Both the position numbers and the translations under genes were made by a program. A model generated the notes under the pieces. The model was given only the letters and a program-made list of their open reading frames with translations, had not been told where the DNA came from and searched no databases. 64,000 nucleotides of DNA, from assembly GCA_030435675.1 (NCBI GenBank), contig CM059625.1, positions 9,920,001 to 9,984,000 of the forward strand, given 5' to 3'. Shown in pieces: positions 1-11,400 of this stretch. This DNA is from Steinernema hermaphroditum (lineage: Eukaryota; Nematoda; Chromadorea; Rhabditida; Steinernematidae). Position 1 is the stretch's first letter; every line of letters starts with the position of its first letter.

Positions 1-547
1 AATCAATATTTATTCATTACGGTTTGCCACAAAACTCAAGAGACCTAAGTGCCGCGAAATGCATCGGAAGTGAATTGGGAGTAGACGACTGTAAAAAAAT
101 TTGCTTTGATATGGAGGAGGACGAGCTGCCCAAGCAGCAAAAGGAAAGGAAACATATCACATGAGAAGCCCCGACCGACGTGCACCGACAGACGATGATC
201 ATGATGCAAAAGTCTGTGATGCAGAATGAGACGTCTTTCAAAGGGCTGCCGGCGGAAGCAAAGAAACATGGCGTTTACAACAAATATTCGCAACTATATA
301 AAACAAGAAGACAGCGGACATATTTGCATAGTTTAGTTACAGATAGACAACGATAAAGTACCCTGAAGACACTAACAAAGGCATATGGGAGGAAGTGTGT
401 GATTTAGTTAAGATCCACAATGCAGCCGTATTAAAACAACTTTGAAGCGATTAAACAGAACAGATTAGTGCTATTTTAACATGGAGCCATGCTATTTTAA
501 CATAGGCTCGAACTGCGTTGTGTTTGGTGATACCCGTGATTTAAGTG
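1..547. other. 3' flank of the calcium channel gene
   Basis: No supportable coding exon lies here. Small open frames on the minus strand (17-293) show no homology or splice support and lie downstream of the channel stop codon, so this is probably 3' UTR and intergenic sequence. A plus-strand tttatt at about 9-14, which reads AATAAA on the minus strand, could be a poly(A) signal for the channel transcript. Confidence 0.4.
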
Positions 548-3500
548 TTATTTATCAAGTTCTGTTTCTTCCAATGGTTCCTCTGGCAGTGTGTTTGGAA
601 GATCAATTATGTCGCTATAGGGACCGTCGGAACTTCGTGACGCCAGGCGTGATCGGGGATGCGTTAGAGGAATCGTTTCGTCGATCGACAAGCACTTGTT
701 TGATCCGGGTGCGGAGTGCTTCATGGCCGTGCGTAGGAGGGATCTGCTACGTGCCATCATTTCGTCTTCGACATACGTAAGCGAAGGCGATCGTGGTGAT
801 GCACTTCGCAGATGGAAACTGCCGCCTCTGTTTGTGTTTCTCTGAAGCGACGATCTTCGGTCGCGAGCTATTCTCATGCTCGAGGACGAAAGATAGCGTC
901 GTGGTGAAAGTGCACACGGCCTTGCCACATTGATATCCGGCAAGCTGCGTTTGTGAGGGCTGACTTGACCGGAGTCAGAGTGCTGATAGTCTTAAGCACT
1001 TTGTTGTTTACTATTTCTGTATTTGCTTTAAACTAACCTTCTATCACAGAAGCGTCAAGTTTTCCCTCTTCCACCATCTTTTGTTCAACATCGATTAGCT
1101 CCTTTTCCAGATATTCGAGGGTCTGAATAAGGTGGGTAATGCTTGGTACTCGGGAAAGGTCAATACCAAATCTCTTCTATCAGAGTCGACGTTATCCTCG
1201 ATTTCAGTATCAGTTTTATATATTTCTGCATCAGTTGTGTATGCTGCGTTTGCCTCGCTGGAGGCTTCTTCTCGCTTGTTGCTTTCCTCCAAGTGCTTCA
1301 TAAGAACAGCGACGACAACGTTGACCAGGACGAACTGCGAAATGAGGACGAAAATAACGAAAAAACAAGGGGCTAATATGGGGTCGACACAGCAGTTGAA
1401 CTGACAATTGTCAAAATGATCGCAGTCATCGCGCAAGGCGTCCTAATAAAAAGAAACATTCAGTTGATCTGGACGATTATCCTCGCAAACCTTCATAATG
1501 CCGTTCCAGTTATCACCCGTAGCTATGCGAAACAGGGTCAAGAACGCCATACCAAAGTTCTTGAAGTGAGCATGTTCACCTAGTCCATCGCAAGGGTGTT
1601 CCTCTGAGCATTCTTAAAAGCCATAGTTGAGAGTCTCAAAAAAATCTTTTTGGCTTACCTAGCTTGCCAAAAAGCTCAACTCCGAGAGCTGCGAAAATGA
1701 AGAATAGCAGGAAAAAGAGAGAGCCCAAGTTTCCGACCTGTGGGAGAGCCTCGCCCACAGTGTCCAGAAGTGATCGGATTCCTTTCGCCATTTTTAACAG
1801 TTTCAATACGGAAAATATAATTATGCAGATTATCCAAATGAAGACAATTTACCTCTTGCAATTCTAAGTACCCTCATGACTCGAATGATTGTTGGATTGA
1901 TGGGAAGTTCGAGTGCTTCGAACTCTTCGAAGATGATACCTGCGATAGATAAAAAGACAATGAAGATGTCGAGCTGGTTCCACCTAGAATGGGCAATCTT
2001 GTCTTTTTGCGCGCATTTACAATGTTTACCTCTCCTTGAGGAATCGGCGGATTCCCAAAGCCATCAACTTCATTCCTGCTTCGAGGGTGAAAACAGCTGT
2101 GAAGAAGTAGTTGAGTGCTTTGAGGATGTATTTCAGTCCAGCAGGCATCATGTAGAATTCCATTGCCATTGAGATGACATTGATTCCGATGACGAGAGCT
2201 ATGGCCAAATCGAAATATTTAGAGGTGACAATGTTATGTATGAAGAGTCTGGTCGGTCCGTAGTGGTACCAGTATGGATGAGGCTTCTCCCGCTTCTTTT
2301 TCTTAATGCACTGATCTTCGTACTGTTGGCGGCGCAATTTTCGTTCTAGTCGCTTCTGACGTGCCTTCTCTTTCATTTCTGCTTCGAGCGCTTCCTTGCA
2401 TTTGTGAAAGTTTTCGACGACCACTCCGACGAACATGTTGAGCACAAAGAATCCAACGAGTAACAGAAATGAAATGAAATAAATCATTCGCCATTCATTG
2501 TAGTTTTCGATCGGCTGCATATCCACCCCAACAGCGTCGATACCTTGGTACATGATGGAAACCCAACCGTCCTTGCTGGATAGAACGAACAGCGACATTA
2601 ACGCCTAAAGATAGTGTCCGACAGGTTTAATGCAGTGCAGATACCTGTCCTAGATTGTCGAAATTGTAGCGATGGTTTACCCACTTGTTCCGTTCGTCCA
2701 TAAGACATTCAGCTTTCGTTGTTACGTTTGCGATCTCCGGACCAATACAGTGAAACATCATGCCCTACATAAAGTTTACGAAACGTTCATGAGTGATCCT
2801 CACCTTGAATAGCTGGACGCCTAAAATTCCAAATATGATGAAGAAGGTACAGCAGATAAGAACGATGTTCCCGATAGGTTTCAGGCTGCTGATTAGCGTC
2901 ATGACAACAAGTTTCACACCAGGAGCGCGATTGATGACTCGTAAGGGACGGAGCGCTCGGAGAAGACGCAAAACACGGATGACACCAAAGATCTTAGGCG
3001 AATCTGATGAGCACTTGTTTCATTTTACTGCAGATATCCACAAACCTCCCGTGGCGAAAAGCTCAAAAATGACGTTGATCAAACTTATGATTACTAACGT
3101 TCCGTCAAGAATATTCCAACCGTCCTTGAAATAAGAACCAGGGCCAAGTAGGCATCCGTTAGCAATGACCTAAAAACAATAATAACATTGTTTTGCGTTG
3201 ACATGCAAGGGTTGTACCTTTAAACTCATCTCAATAGTAAAGATTACAGTGAAGACGTAACTGCTGAATGTGAGGAACACGCGCTCTGCACTATGCGGTG
3301 GAATTGAGGGTCGCTCCATAGCTAGGGTTATGCAGTTGATGCCGATGAACATGAGAATAGTGTAGTCGAACCACTTTCTTTGCGTCAATTTCAAACACCT
3401 TAACAGCCTTGTGAATTACTCAACAGGACTAGCATTATTACCTTAAACGAAGTTGGTTGTTTGGACTGAAGAGAAACAAAGAATAGTCGGATCTTGTGTG

Positions 3501-6500
3501 TATCCAGGTTTTTCGTAGAAGTCTGTGCCACTTTGTGTTCAACCTCTCCTCGGCCCTTCGTTCTTCTTCTGCAAGCACTTGCTGGAGTTCTTGACTCGCC
3601 TGAAACCGCGTCAATAAACTCCACAACGGTCGCTGTCGTATCTCACTTCTATGAATTTGTCTCGCGCGTACGCTTCGATTAAAGCTCTTCTTCCATGTAT
3701 AGCGCAGTGAGGATTGAAGAAGGTGTGCAATCCGCACCAGCTATTCATCCGTTGTCGCTGTTGAACTCTGTGTTCAGTTCCATGTGCGTCAACAAGTTTG
3801 GTTGTTGGGAGTACGAGCGATGTATGTCGATTCAAGCGATTTGCGTATTTCTCTCTGATAATGACGTCGTCGAAGTCGGAATCTGAGTCACCATGATCAC
3901 TTTTTGATCGATGCTCTTGGATTTGGGGGGCTAGAGTAGCTGATGGTTCACAAATTCGCGGTTTGTGTCTGAAAATCGTATGACTATGTCGTATAATGGG
4001 AGAAGGGCACGGTACAAGGTGTCCAATCGACCCGTTTCGTAAATCTGCTGACTGGTCCTTCGGCTTCCTTCACCACGTTCCACATACCATGGATGAGCAG
4101 TGGGAAAGTCAACCTAGAAGATATACGGAACTGTAGGTTGTTCACCTAGAGATCAATGTTTTACATCAGAGATGAGATTTGTCGGAGATCTTGTGAACGA
4201 AGACACTGCTCGTGGGTATCCTTCCATTTGCGCTCTTACGCTGTTGAGATTACCTGAACCACAGGTGCATACCGTTCTTCGATCTTCGCGTTGTTTCATG
4301 ATAAAAGATGGGGACGATGTTTTAGCTATTAGCATTTCGAGTTCCCTTTTCCTTTCGTGTTCTTCTTCATCTGCTCTTCGTCGAGCTTCTTCCTCCTACA
4401 GTAGTCCCGTTCCAAAACTGTCCCTTTACAATAACAAACCAATTGTCTTTTTTCTTCCTCTTTACTTTCTTGAAATCCTTCGACCAAAATGGCGACCAGT
4501 AGATTGAAGAGAACGTAGTTACCAAACGTCATCAGGGCAACAAAATAAAGCGCTGCCCATGGAGTTGTCTGCGCCATGCCGTTGAAAAGTACCATGTTCC
4601 AATCTTCTTGTGTCAAAATCTACAATTCAACGGTCAAGAGAATCCCTCCCTCACGAATGCAGCCATGCAGTTTCTAAAAGCAATGACAACACCTGGAACA
4701 CGGTTAAGAGCGAGTGCGATATTGAATCAAAGTTCATTCTGTCGCATTCGCACTCCTTTGCTTTGATCTGAGCACAGGTGCACTGTTCGCCGGTTTCGTG
4801 ATGATTGCAGAACTTGCATCCAAAAAGGACCATGCCCAAAATGCTAAAAAACGCATAACAACCACAGTGACAAAAACTACAATAATGTGTTTATTAACGC
4901 ATGCAAAACGGAAAAGGACGACAGAAGGACATCGCAAGTAACCAACCTGGAACACTGTTATCAGGGCCCAAAGTAACGTGTCGAAATTTTTTCGCTCGCA
5001 CTTTTTGACCAAAGCTCCCATCGCGTTCTCTTCGACTTTACAGAATTTGCAACCAAAGAGGTTCATGCCAAGGATACTAGAAAGAAAATGTTGATCGGCA
5101 TGCATAGGTATGGGGAATGTTAATTGGGGATTCATTTCGGAGGAAGTGACAGATATTTGGTGTACCTGAAGATGAAGATGAACAGTACGAGAAGACCGAA
5201 GAATACGGTAACATTATCCATGGTCCGTAGCATAACAACAAGCTGATAGCGAAGGGCCGGCATGAAGCGTACCAGTTTTAGAATTCTCAGCAAACGAAAT
5301 GTTCTGAGGACAGAAAGTCCTCCTTTGCCTTCTTGAAACAGCTCGAGCACACTAAATGTCGACGTCAGAAACATTGCTTTAGCATTCGGACTCTCCGACC
5401 TCAGGGCAACAATCCCACCGTCGAACAAATTAAACCCGTCGGAAAGATACCCAAATAATCCATCGGCGAACACTTTTAAAATCATTTCAAACGCAAAGAG
5501 TCCGGTGAAAAAATAATTGCTGTACTCGAGGACCGTTGTTAGCCATTCGGGCTGAAACAAACCTCGATTTAACCTTACGATTGCAGACTGTTACCTGCAG
5601 GTGATATTCAACTCCCATACTCAGAGTGTTGACGAGAATAGCAACAAGAATGCCGCGAGTGAAGTGGTCGCATGTGACAAACGCTCTAACTTTCTGGCGA
5701 ACCCACCCAAAGGTGGACAACTTTTGCTGCTTCTTCGCTTTTGTCATTCGTTCTTCCGCCTACAAATTGAATTGGAGGAACGTTGTACGGGCACACACAC
5801 CTTTCTCCTTTCATAAGAGCGCACTTCTGGTCGGGAAGCCGGGAGAGAGTCTGACGACCATTGTCCGTCCTCTTCCCAATCCGATTCTTCTCCTGAGGAG
5901 TCGCTCACCGGCAATATCGAGTTCAGATATTCGGAATCGTGTAGGCTCTCGACGTGCGGCTTTCCTAATTGGAACGGGGTAAAGGAGTTCAGAGAAACAA
6001 ACGAACTTCTAACGCTACCGTTGAGTTTTCTCTCTTCGGTGGGCTGTCTACTTCGCCGCCTACGTCTATGCACCTTTCTTAGCGCTACGCTGGTACCTCC
6101 ATGATCCACCGCTGGGTGCACATCAGAATTGACAACTGTTTTGTTTGCGTCCTTAGCCATCGCTCGACGTGCGCACCGCTCACGGTACTCGCGCCATTTC
6201 TAAAGAAGTGGGCTTCATTGGACTCCCGGAATAGCACTCTTACATTTCGCAGATACCTCTGCGTTCTTCGTGAAGTATGGCCTACAAATCGTACAAATGC
6301 TGCATAAACAGTGTCTCCACCTCCGTCTCTCGAGGAAGTGGCAGCACCTTGCTCGCTTCCCGCTATAATTAAGACATTGTAATCCTCATATCAACATAAA
6401 ACTTACAAAGAGACCCGTAAGATCTCATTCTTCTCCTTTCTTGAAGCATTCTCTCCGTTTCTCTTCTTTTGGTCTCTGCGAATTGAGTGGCAATAACAAC

Positions 6501-8402
6501 AAGGCACAAGTTGATCATGAAGAAAGCACCAATCTAGACGAGATTATCACTCTGTGTTGAGCAAAACTATAATCCTACCACAATAAGTAAAACAAAATAG
6601 ATCCAGTTCCAGAACGAGTGTGCGTCCTGCACGTAGTACATGATATCAGTCCAGCCCTCAAGACTGATAACCTGCGAGAAAAAGAGGTAAGATACTAGGT
6701 ACATAAGATTACCAGGAATATTGCGACCCAAGCAAAACCAATGTTGTCGAACGATACAGATCCCTGGAAAGGGTTTCGATGCATCACTCTGCATTCGTTG
6801 TAGTAGATGTTCCAATTGATGCACGATTTGTTCGATACTTGATCATACTGTTCAATCGTCAGGTTGCAACTGAATATAAATGAAAAAATAAGCTACAAAA
6901 ATTGCAGCAATCGCGTACACTCTCCCACTTGAGGTGTATGCGGGTAAGTCGTCACAAGTGTGGATGCCTGCTGCGTCACTCTGACTACATATGTAGTCGA
7001 GTGAAGTGTCGTCTGGAATGTAGTACCTAAATGATAGTTGTGAAGAAAAGAGTCGTTCGACATTTTTTTGGAACCTTGTTAACGATACGTCAGAAAATAT
7101 CGACTCCGTTAAATTTGCTGTGAGATTGGTCATAGGCATGTTTATTACGCACCGATTCCTGAAAAGAGATCTTCTGCTTTGCTATGTTTTTAAGGACATA
7201 CCGCAGTAGGCCGGCCCATAACTGAACGCCGACAATTCCAAATATGAAGAAGACGAAGAAGCATAACAATAACACGTTTCCAAGCATAGGTAACGTATCC
7301 AACAAAAGATTTACTGAAATACGTATGGTGGTTGAACTCTTTTTAGACATTCGCAACCTAGAATTCTCATTGAAGGTATTCGATTGACCGCCCGAAGCGG
7401 TCTCAACACCCGAATTGTTCGAATTGCTGTCAGGTTGATATTACCCAGATATTCTTGAAGCAGATATTCAGCACACCTAAAGCACAAAACTATTTGACCT
7501 CAGTGAGGAATTTTGCGCTACCCGGCAATAACGATAAAAAAGTCAAGTCGATTCCACGTGTCGGAAAGATACGCAGCTGGACCGGTGAATCCAAGAGCGA
7601 CTACTTTTATTACCTGAAAACGTTGTCATTGGTGGCTTGAACTCGAGAGTTACCATTTCCAATGCAAAGTAACTAAAGATTGTGTGGTCGATGAGTGAGA
7701 GTACTTGGCATCGGTAAGTGTTGCAGTGGGGACCATCTTCACATGGCCTGTACATCCCCAGGGTGATGCAATTGAGCAGGATAACTCCCATGGTAAGACG
7801 GTCGAACCAAGGGTTCGTGACCATTTTCAACGCCCAGGACCTTGGAGGCCTTGATTGTTTGAAGCATCTTAATGATGTTTCCACAAACCTAACCAAACAA
7901 CAGTGAAATCGATTTTCATAATATTTCCGTACCCGGGATAAGGAAGGTCTGGATCGTCCTCTTCGTCTTCGAAATAGTCCGGATTCTCGTCCCACTCAAC
8001 CTGTGGCTGTCGCTGCATTTCAGCAGCGGATCCATGAGCAGCAGATTCCGACCATGGGTGCATGGGACTTGCCTCATGCGAGATTGATGGTCTGTAATCG
8101 ACTGCTTGGCGCAAAGCCGTCGACTGAACTCCGTAAAATGTGCTAATAGTTATTTCATCAGGAACTTACGGATTCATCATATGCGTCGGGGGCTTTCCTT
8201 CTCGAGTGAGATGGACGTCGACCGGAGGCGTTCACTGACGACTGCCGCCTACAGGAGGTGGATCTGAGACAGATAAAGCAACAGTAACCACGACCACAAG
8301 ACGATATCGATTGTATCAAACGAACCGTTTTTGTGCAGGACCAGCGAATTTGGAAAGCGACTGGAAGGAGCGCAGTTCCTTGGCTACAGGTTGCTGAAGC
8401 AT
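548..8402 (-). CDS. cca-1: T-type (Cav3) voltage-gated calcium channel alpha1 subunit, many exons
   Basis: Pore-forming subunit of a low-voltage-activated calcium channel in the plasma membrane of neurons and muscle. The ATG at 8402 opens a cytoplasmic N-terminus leading to the Cav3 motifs RPRSW and NPWFDR before domain I S1 (near 7870-7800). All four six-helix domains are readable: I about 7900-6450, II 5750-4330, III 3390-2430, IV 2270-1240. The S4 helices are rich in arginine (e.g. [14 protein letters not shown] in [15 protein letters not shown] in III). The pore motifs are SLEGW (I), TQEDW (II), SKDGW (III) and TGDNW (IV), which give the E-E-D-D filter of T-type channels rather than the E-E-E-E of L-type. 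Domain IV S6 ends [11 protein letters not shown], a Cav3 hallmark. The I-II linker keeps an amphipathic segment (about 6300-6200) at the place of the Cav3 gating brake. Introns are mostly 40-60 nt. Exon boundaries in the II-III linker (about 3400-4150) and the last intron (about 970-1030) are uncertain. The stop codon is at 548-550. NALCN and Cav1/Cav2 are excluded by the domain III and IV pore residues. Confidence 0.96.
4693..4843 (-). other. Cav3 domain II turret alternative exon B (six-cysteine version)
   Basis: This 151-nt exon is bounded by GTTTTTTAG and CAG|GTGTTG, with the same entry phase (AG|C) and exit phase (0) as exon A. It encodes [12 protein letters not shown], then a longer turret with CTC and CEC pairs (six cysteines in all), then [13 protein letters not shown]. 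The next exon, starting at 4619, supplies ILTQEDWN. Using both A and B shifts the frame and reaches TGA inside B. Skipping both gives an immediate TGA after one codon. Only one of the two can be used. Confidence 0.87.
4947..5076 (-). other. Cav3 domain II turret alternative exon A (three-cysteine version)
   Basis: This 130-nt exon is bounded by a TTTCTTTCTAG acceptor and a CAG|GTTGGT donor. It completes a split serine codon (AG|T) from the S5 exon and ends in phase 0 after TVFQ. It encodes [12 protein letters not shown], a short turret with a third cysteine, and the [13 protein letters not shown] pore helix. It is followed about 100 nt downstream by a second exon of the same design (4693-4843). 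The short, cysteine-poor turret resembles the vertebrate Cav3 sequence most closely, as judged from memory of the family. Confidence 0.88.
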
Positions 8403-11400
8403 TTTGTCCGCTGATCCTCTAGCAAATTACGCTTCTTGGAAACCGGGTTCCAAGCACTTTCGGCAGTTTTTCATTACCGGGAAGGGCGACTGTCTGGGGA
8501 ACAGTCGTAGAGACAAAGGATGACTTCACAACAACAATATTGAGTGGAATTTACGGCTCCACTCTCCCTCGCATATTAATGCATTGCAAAGGGCCAATAA
8601 AGTCTGAAATTGGTGAAATACCTATGCATAGCCGTTGTTTAAATTGAGAAAATCGTACTCATTTTTCACGACCCGTGTTAGTTGTGAGGAGTTGAAGTAG
8701 ATTAAACCGATAAACACTCACTCAACCGGCATCTCGAAAGAAGTGCGTTTTATCTCATTTCCGATCTTGAAAAGGCTTTCGCTGGCTCGTAGCATTTGCA
8801 CGCCAAAATTAAGCGAAAAGCGCATGTCCGATTGAAGCTTTACTTGTCTCCATGAAATTGCTTACGATCGCGACCAGCACACCCAACGCAAACAATACGA
8901 CAGTAAGTATCAGTCTATTCAGAGGGACAAATGAAGTACAGAAATCTTCAGACACTATCAAAGCTCATCAAGAATGTTCTGCTATGACTTACAGTTCGTA
9001 TAATTTGCGAGTCTATGCGGTACTCCCGCTAAAAGCGACATGCATTACGAATCGGTCGGCGCTTTTAAGTTCCCAAAATGCTATTTGAAGAATTAGGCTA
9101 AAACTACCTATAACCTGACACGACCGATGGGCATCCGATTACAATGCACTTGGCCGCTGTCGGGTCACTGGAAGCAACTGCTTAACGACTGTTATTTCCA
9201 TATGGCGAGCGCATTTTCAAGTTTACTCAGAAGCTGTGCTACGCGAACTTTGACTGCACGGATGGACTACCAGATTGGGAACAGTTGCGCACTGATTGTC
9301 ACAGTTGTCGACAGCTTGTAACGACATTTGCGAGACGCATGCCTCGGGCGTTGAGCATATTACTAAGGAGGCCCAGTCCCATTCTCCCAAAACAATTGCG
9401 AATCGATCGTTTGCGGTGTGGGTATCTATCCCGATAACGCCTGGATTCCAATTCGTCCTCGCGGAGAGCATCTGAGGGCATGTCTGACATACTTAATCTT
9501 TAAGTTTTTTGTTTTGATCTGATCCTTCTTTTCTACCCGAAGGATACGCTCTACTACATGAATCATATGATAGGACAAATAGAAGTCGTCCGCTTTTTAC
9601 AATCATTTACGACCTCACAGTTACGAATTGTAAATTCTATCAGGAGCAGGTTGTCCTAATGCAGATAGGTTGCCCTTCAATGGTGCAAAATAACCCTTAA
9701 AGTATGCTCAAACTTGTGGTATGACATTGAAATAAAAAAGCGCGTCAAAAACAACCCAAAGAGTCATATCGGCCGTGCCGAAATTCTACTTATCAAATGA
9801 GATATATAATTCAACGATCGATTGACTGCCAACGGGCGCCGTTCGTCGGAGCGGCGTCCTCACGCGTGTCCCGCTTCCTGTAATTTAGAGAACAACCGCA
9901 GTTGTTATTCCAATAAAATAATCAACAACATAATTATTATTATTGCGCCCACAGAACTTTCTTTGGCACATCTATTCATGGGATAAATTGTTTGGTCAAT
10001 GACGGCGCACTCGCGCGCCCTTGGCAACAAGTAGAAAAACTGTGACAACGTTCAATATTCCAAAAATTAAGCCTTTCTAGGCAACCTATGAAGAGATGTG
10101 AAATTAGGGTTTTTCACCCTCTAAACGTCATTTCTGCTTTTATAAGCAGTGTGAATATGAGAGGCGACGTCGTAGAACCGCATAAGCTGTGGCCGCAGGC
10201 AAATGGCAGCGAATGGCGTGCCAAAATTTTCGCACAAACACACACATGAACACTCTAAGCGAGAGATAACAGACCAGAACGGCAAGAAAATGAGGAAGAA
10301 AAAGACACGTTTTGACACCATATGTCAACGAAGTTGTTAACGCGTGTTTGTTAGCGATTGGCGTTTGTAAAGCTCTGGAGCCGAAGAATAACTCTGGCAT
10401 GGAACGAGAGGGACTACCCGAAGAGATGAAAAAAGGCCTGGGCTTGTAAGGGAGTGGTGATTGCATGACAGCCCAGATTTAAAGCTTCCGCGTAAACATA
10501 CATTCAGTGAAATGGATGCTTCGAATGCAAGAAGGGGGTTGTGTGGAAAGGCCGTCAAAAAAATAACGTGCGATGATGGTGTTCGAGGGCTAGAATAAAA
10601 ACAATTAGCGGCACTTATATACCGTACTCAAGAAGGCGTTAGTGTTTTGCGTCTTTTGCATGAAAGCGCCGTAGAATTTGAAGAAATATTGGAACTGTGG
10701 GTCACTTTTTAGTTTAAAGCACGAAAGCGGCTGCCCCTTTAATATAATTAAATTTTAAAGACGTCTTCTTTCACTAACGGCACAATTTTTTCGTTTCCAA
10801 AAGAGTTGATCAGGTGGACAAGCGAAGACGGCCTTCATTTGAAATGCATGAAAATCGGCGGAACCCTTCGTTGAACGACGCTAAGAAGTCGGACATGTGG
10901 GAATGCATTGGTGCGCTTTAGGGAACTTCTCTGGACGGCACCGCGTTGCCTTGTGCAAGGAAATAAACCGTTGAAAAAGAAAGACACTCCGAATAGCGCT
11001 TGGAAGGGCCTTTGGGCAAAAAATTTGAGCATAAATATTGTCTCTAAAAGCCACTTAATCGCAGCATTTTGGCGCTTTATATCTCACTTTATATCGGTTT
11101 CCAGTTTAATCCGCCAATGTGAATAGTCCTTCTAGACAATGCGGAGAGACAGAAATCCAGAGACATCTGAAACATCGTTTACTGCCGGTTACCATTATTC
11201 GCCATTGAAATATGACGATGATTAAGTAAAACAAGTGACATAGACAGCAATAAAGTTCCTAGGTTGGCACGGTACACATAAAATGGGGACCTACTTTGGT
11301 AAGGCCTCAGTTTCAAACGGATTTGCCATGGTTTAGTAGATTCCGGAGCAAATCACGTTACGTGTTTACAGATGAGGTTTATTTGAAAGAAAACAGGAAC

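Noticed and set aside
1132..1404. Plus-strand frames opposite the calcium channel domain IV region
   Set aside because: They are antisense shadows of the channel exon encoding [21 protein letters not shown] on minus.
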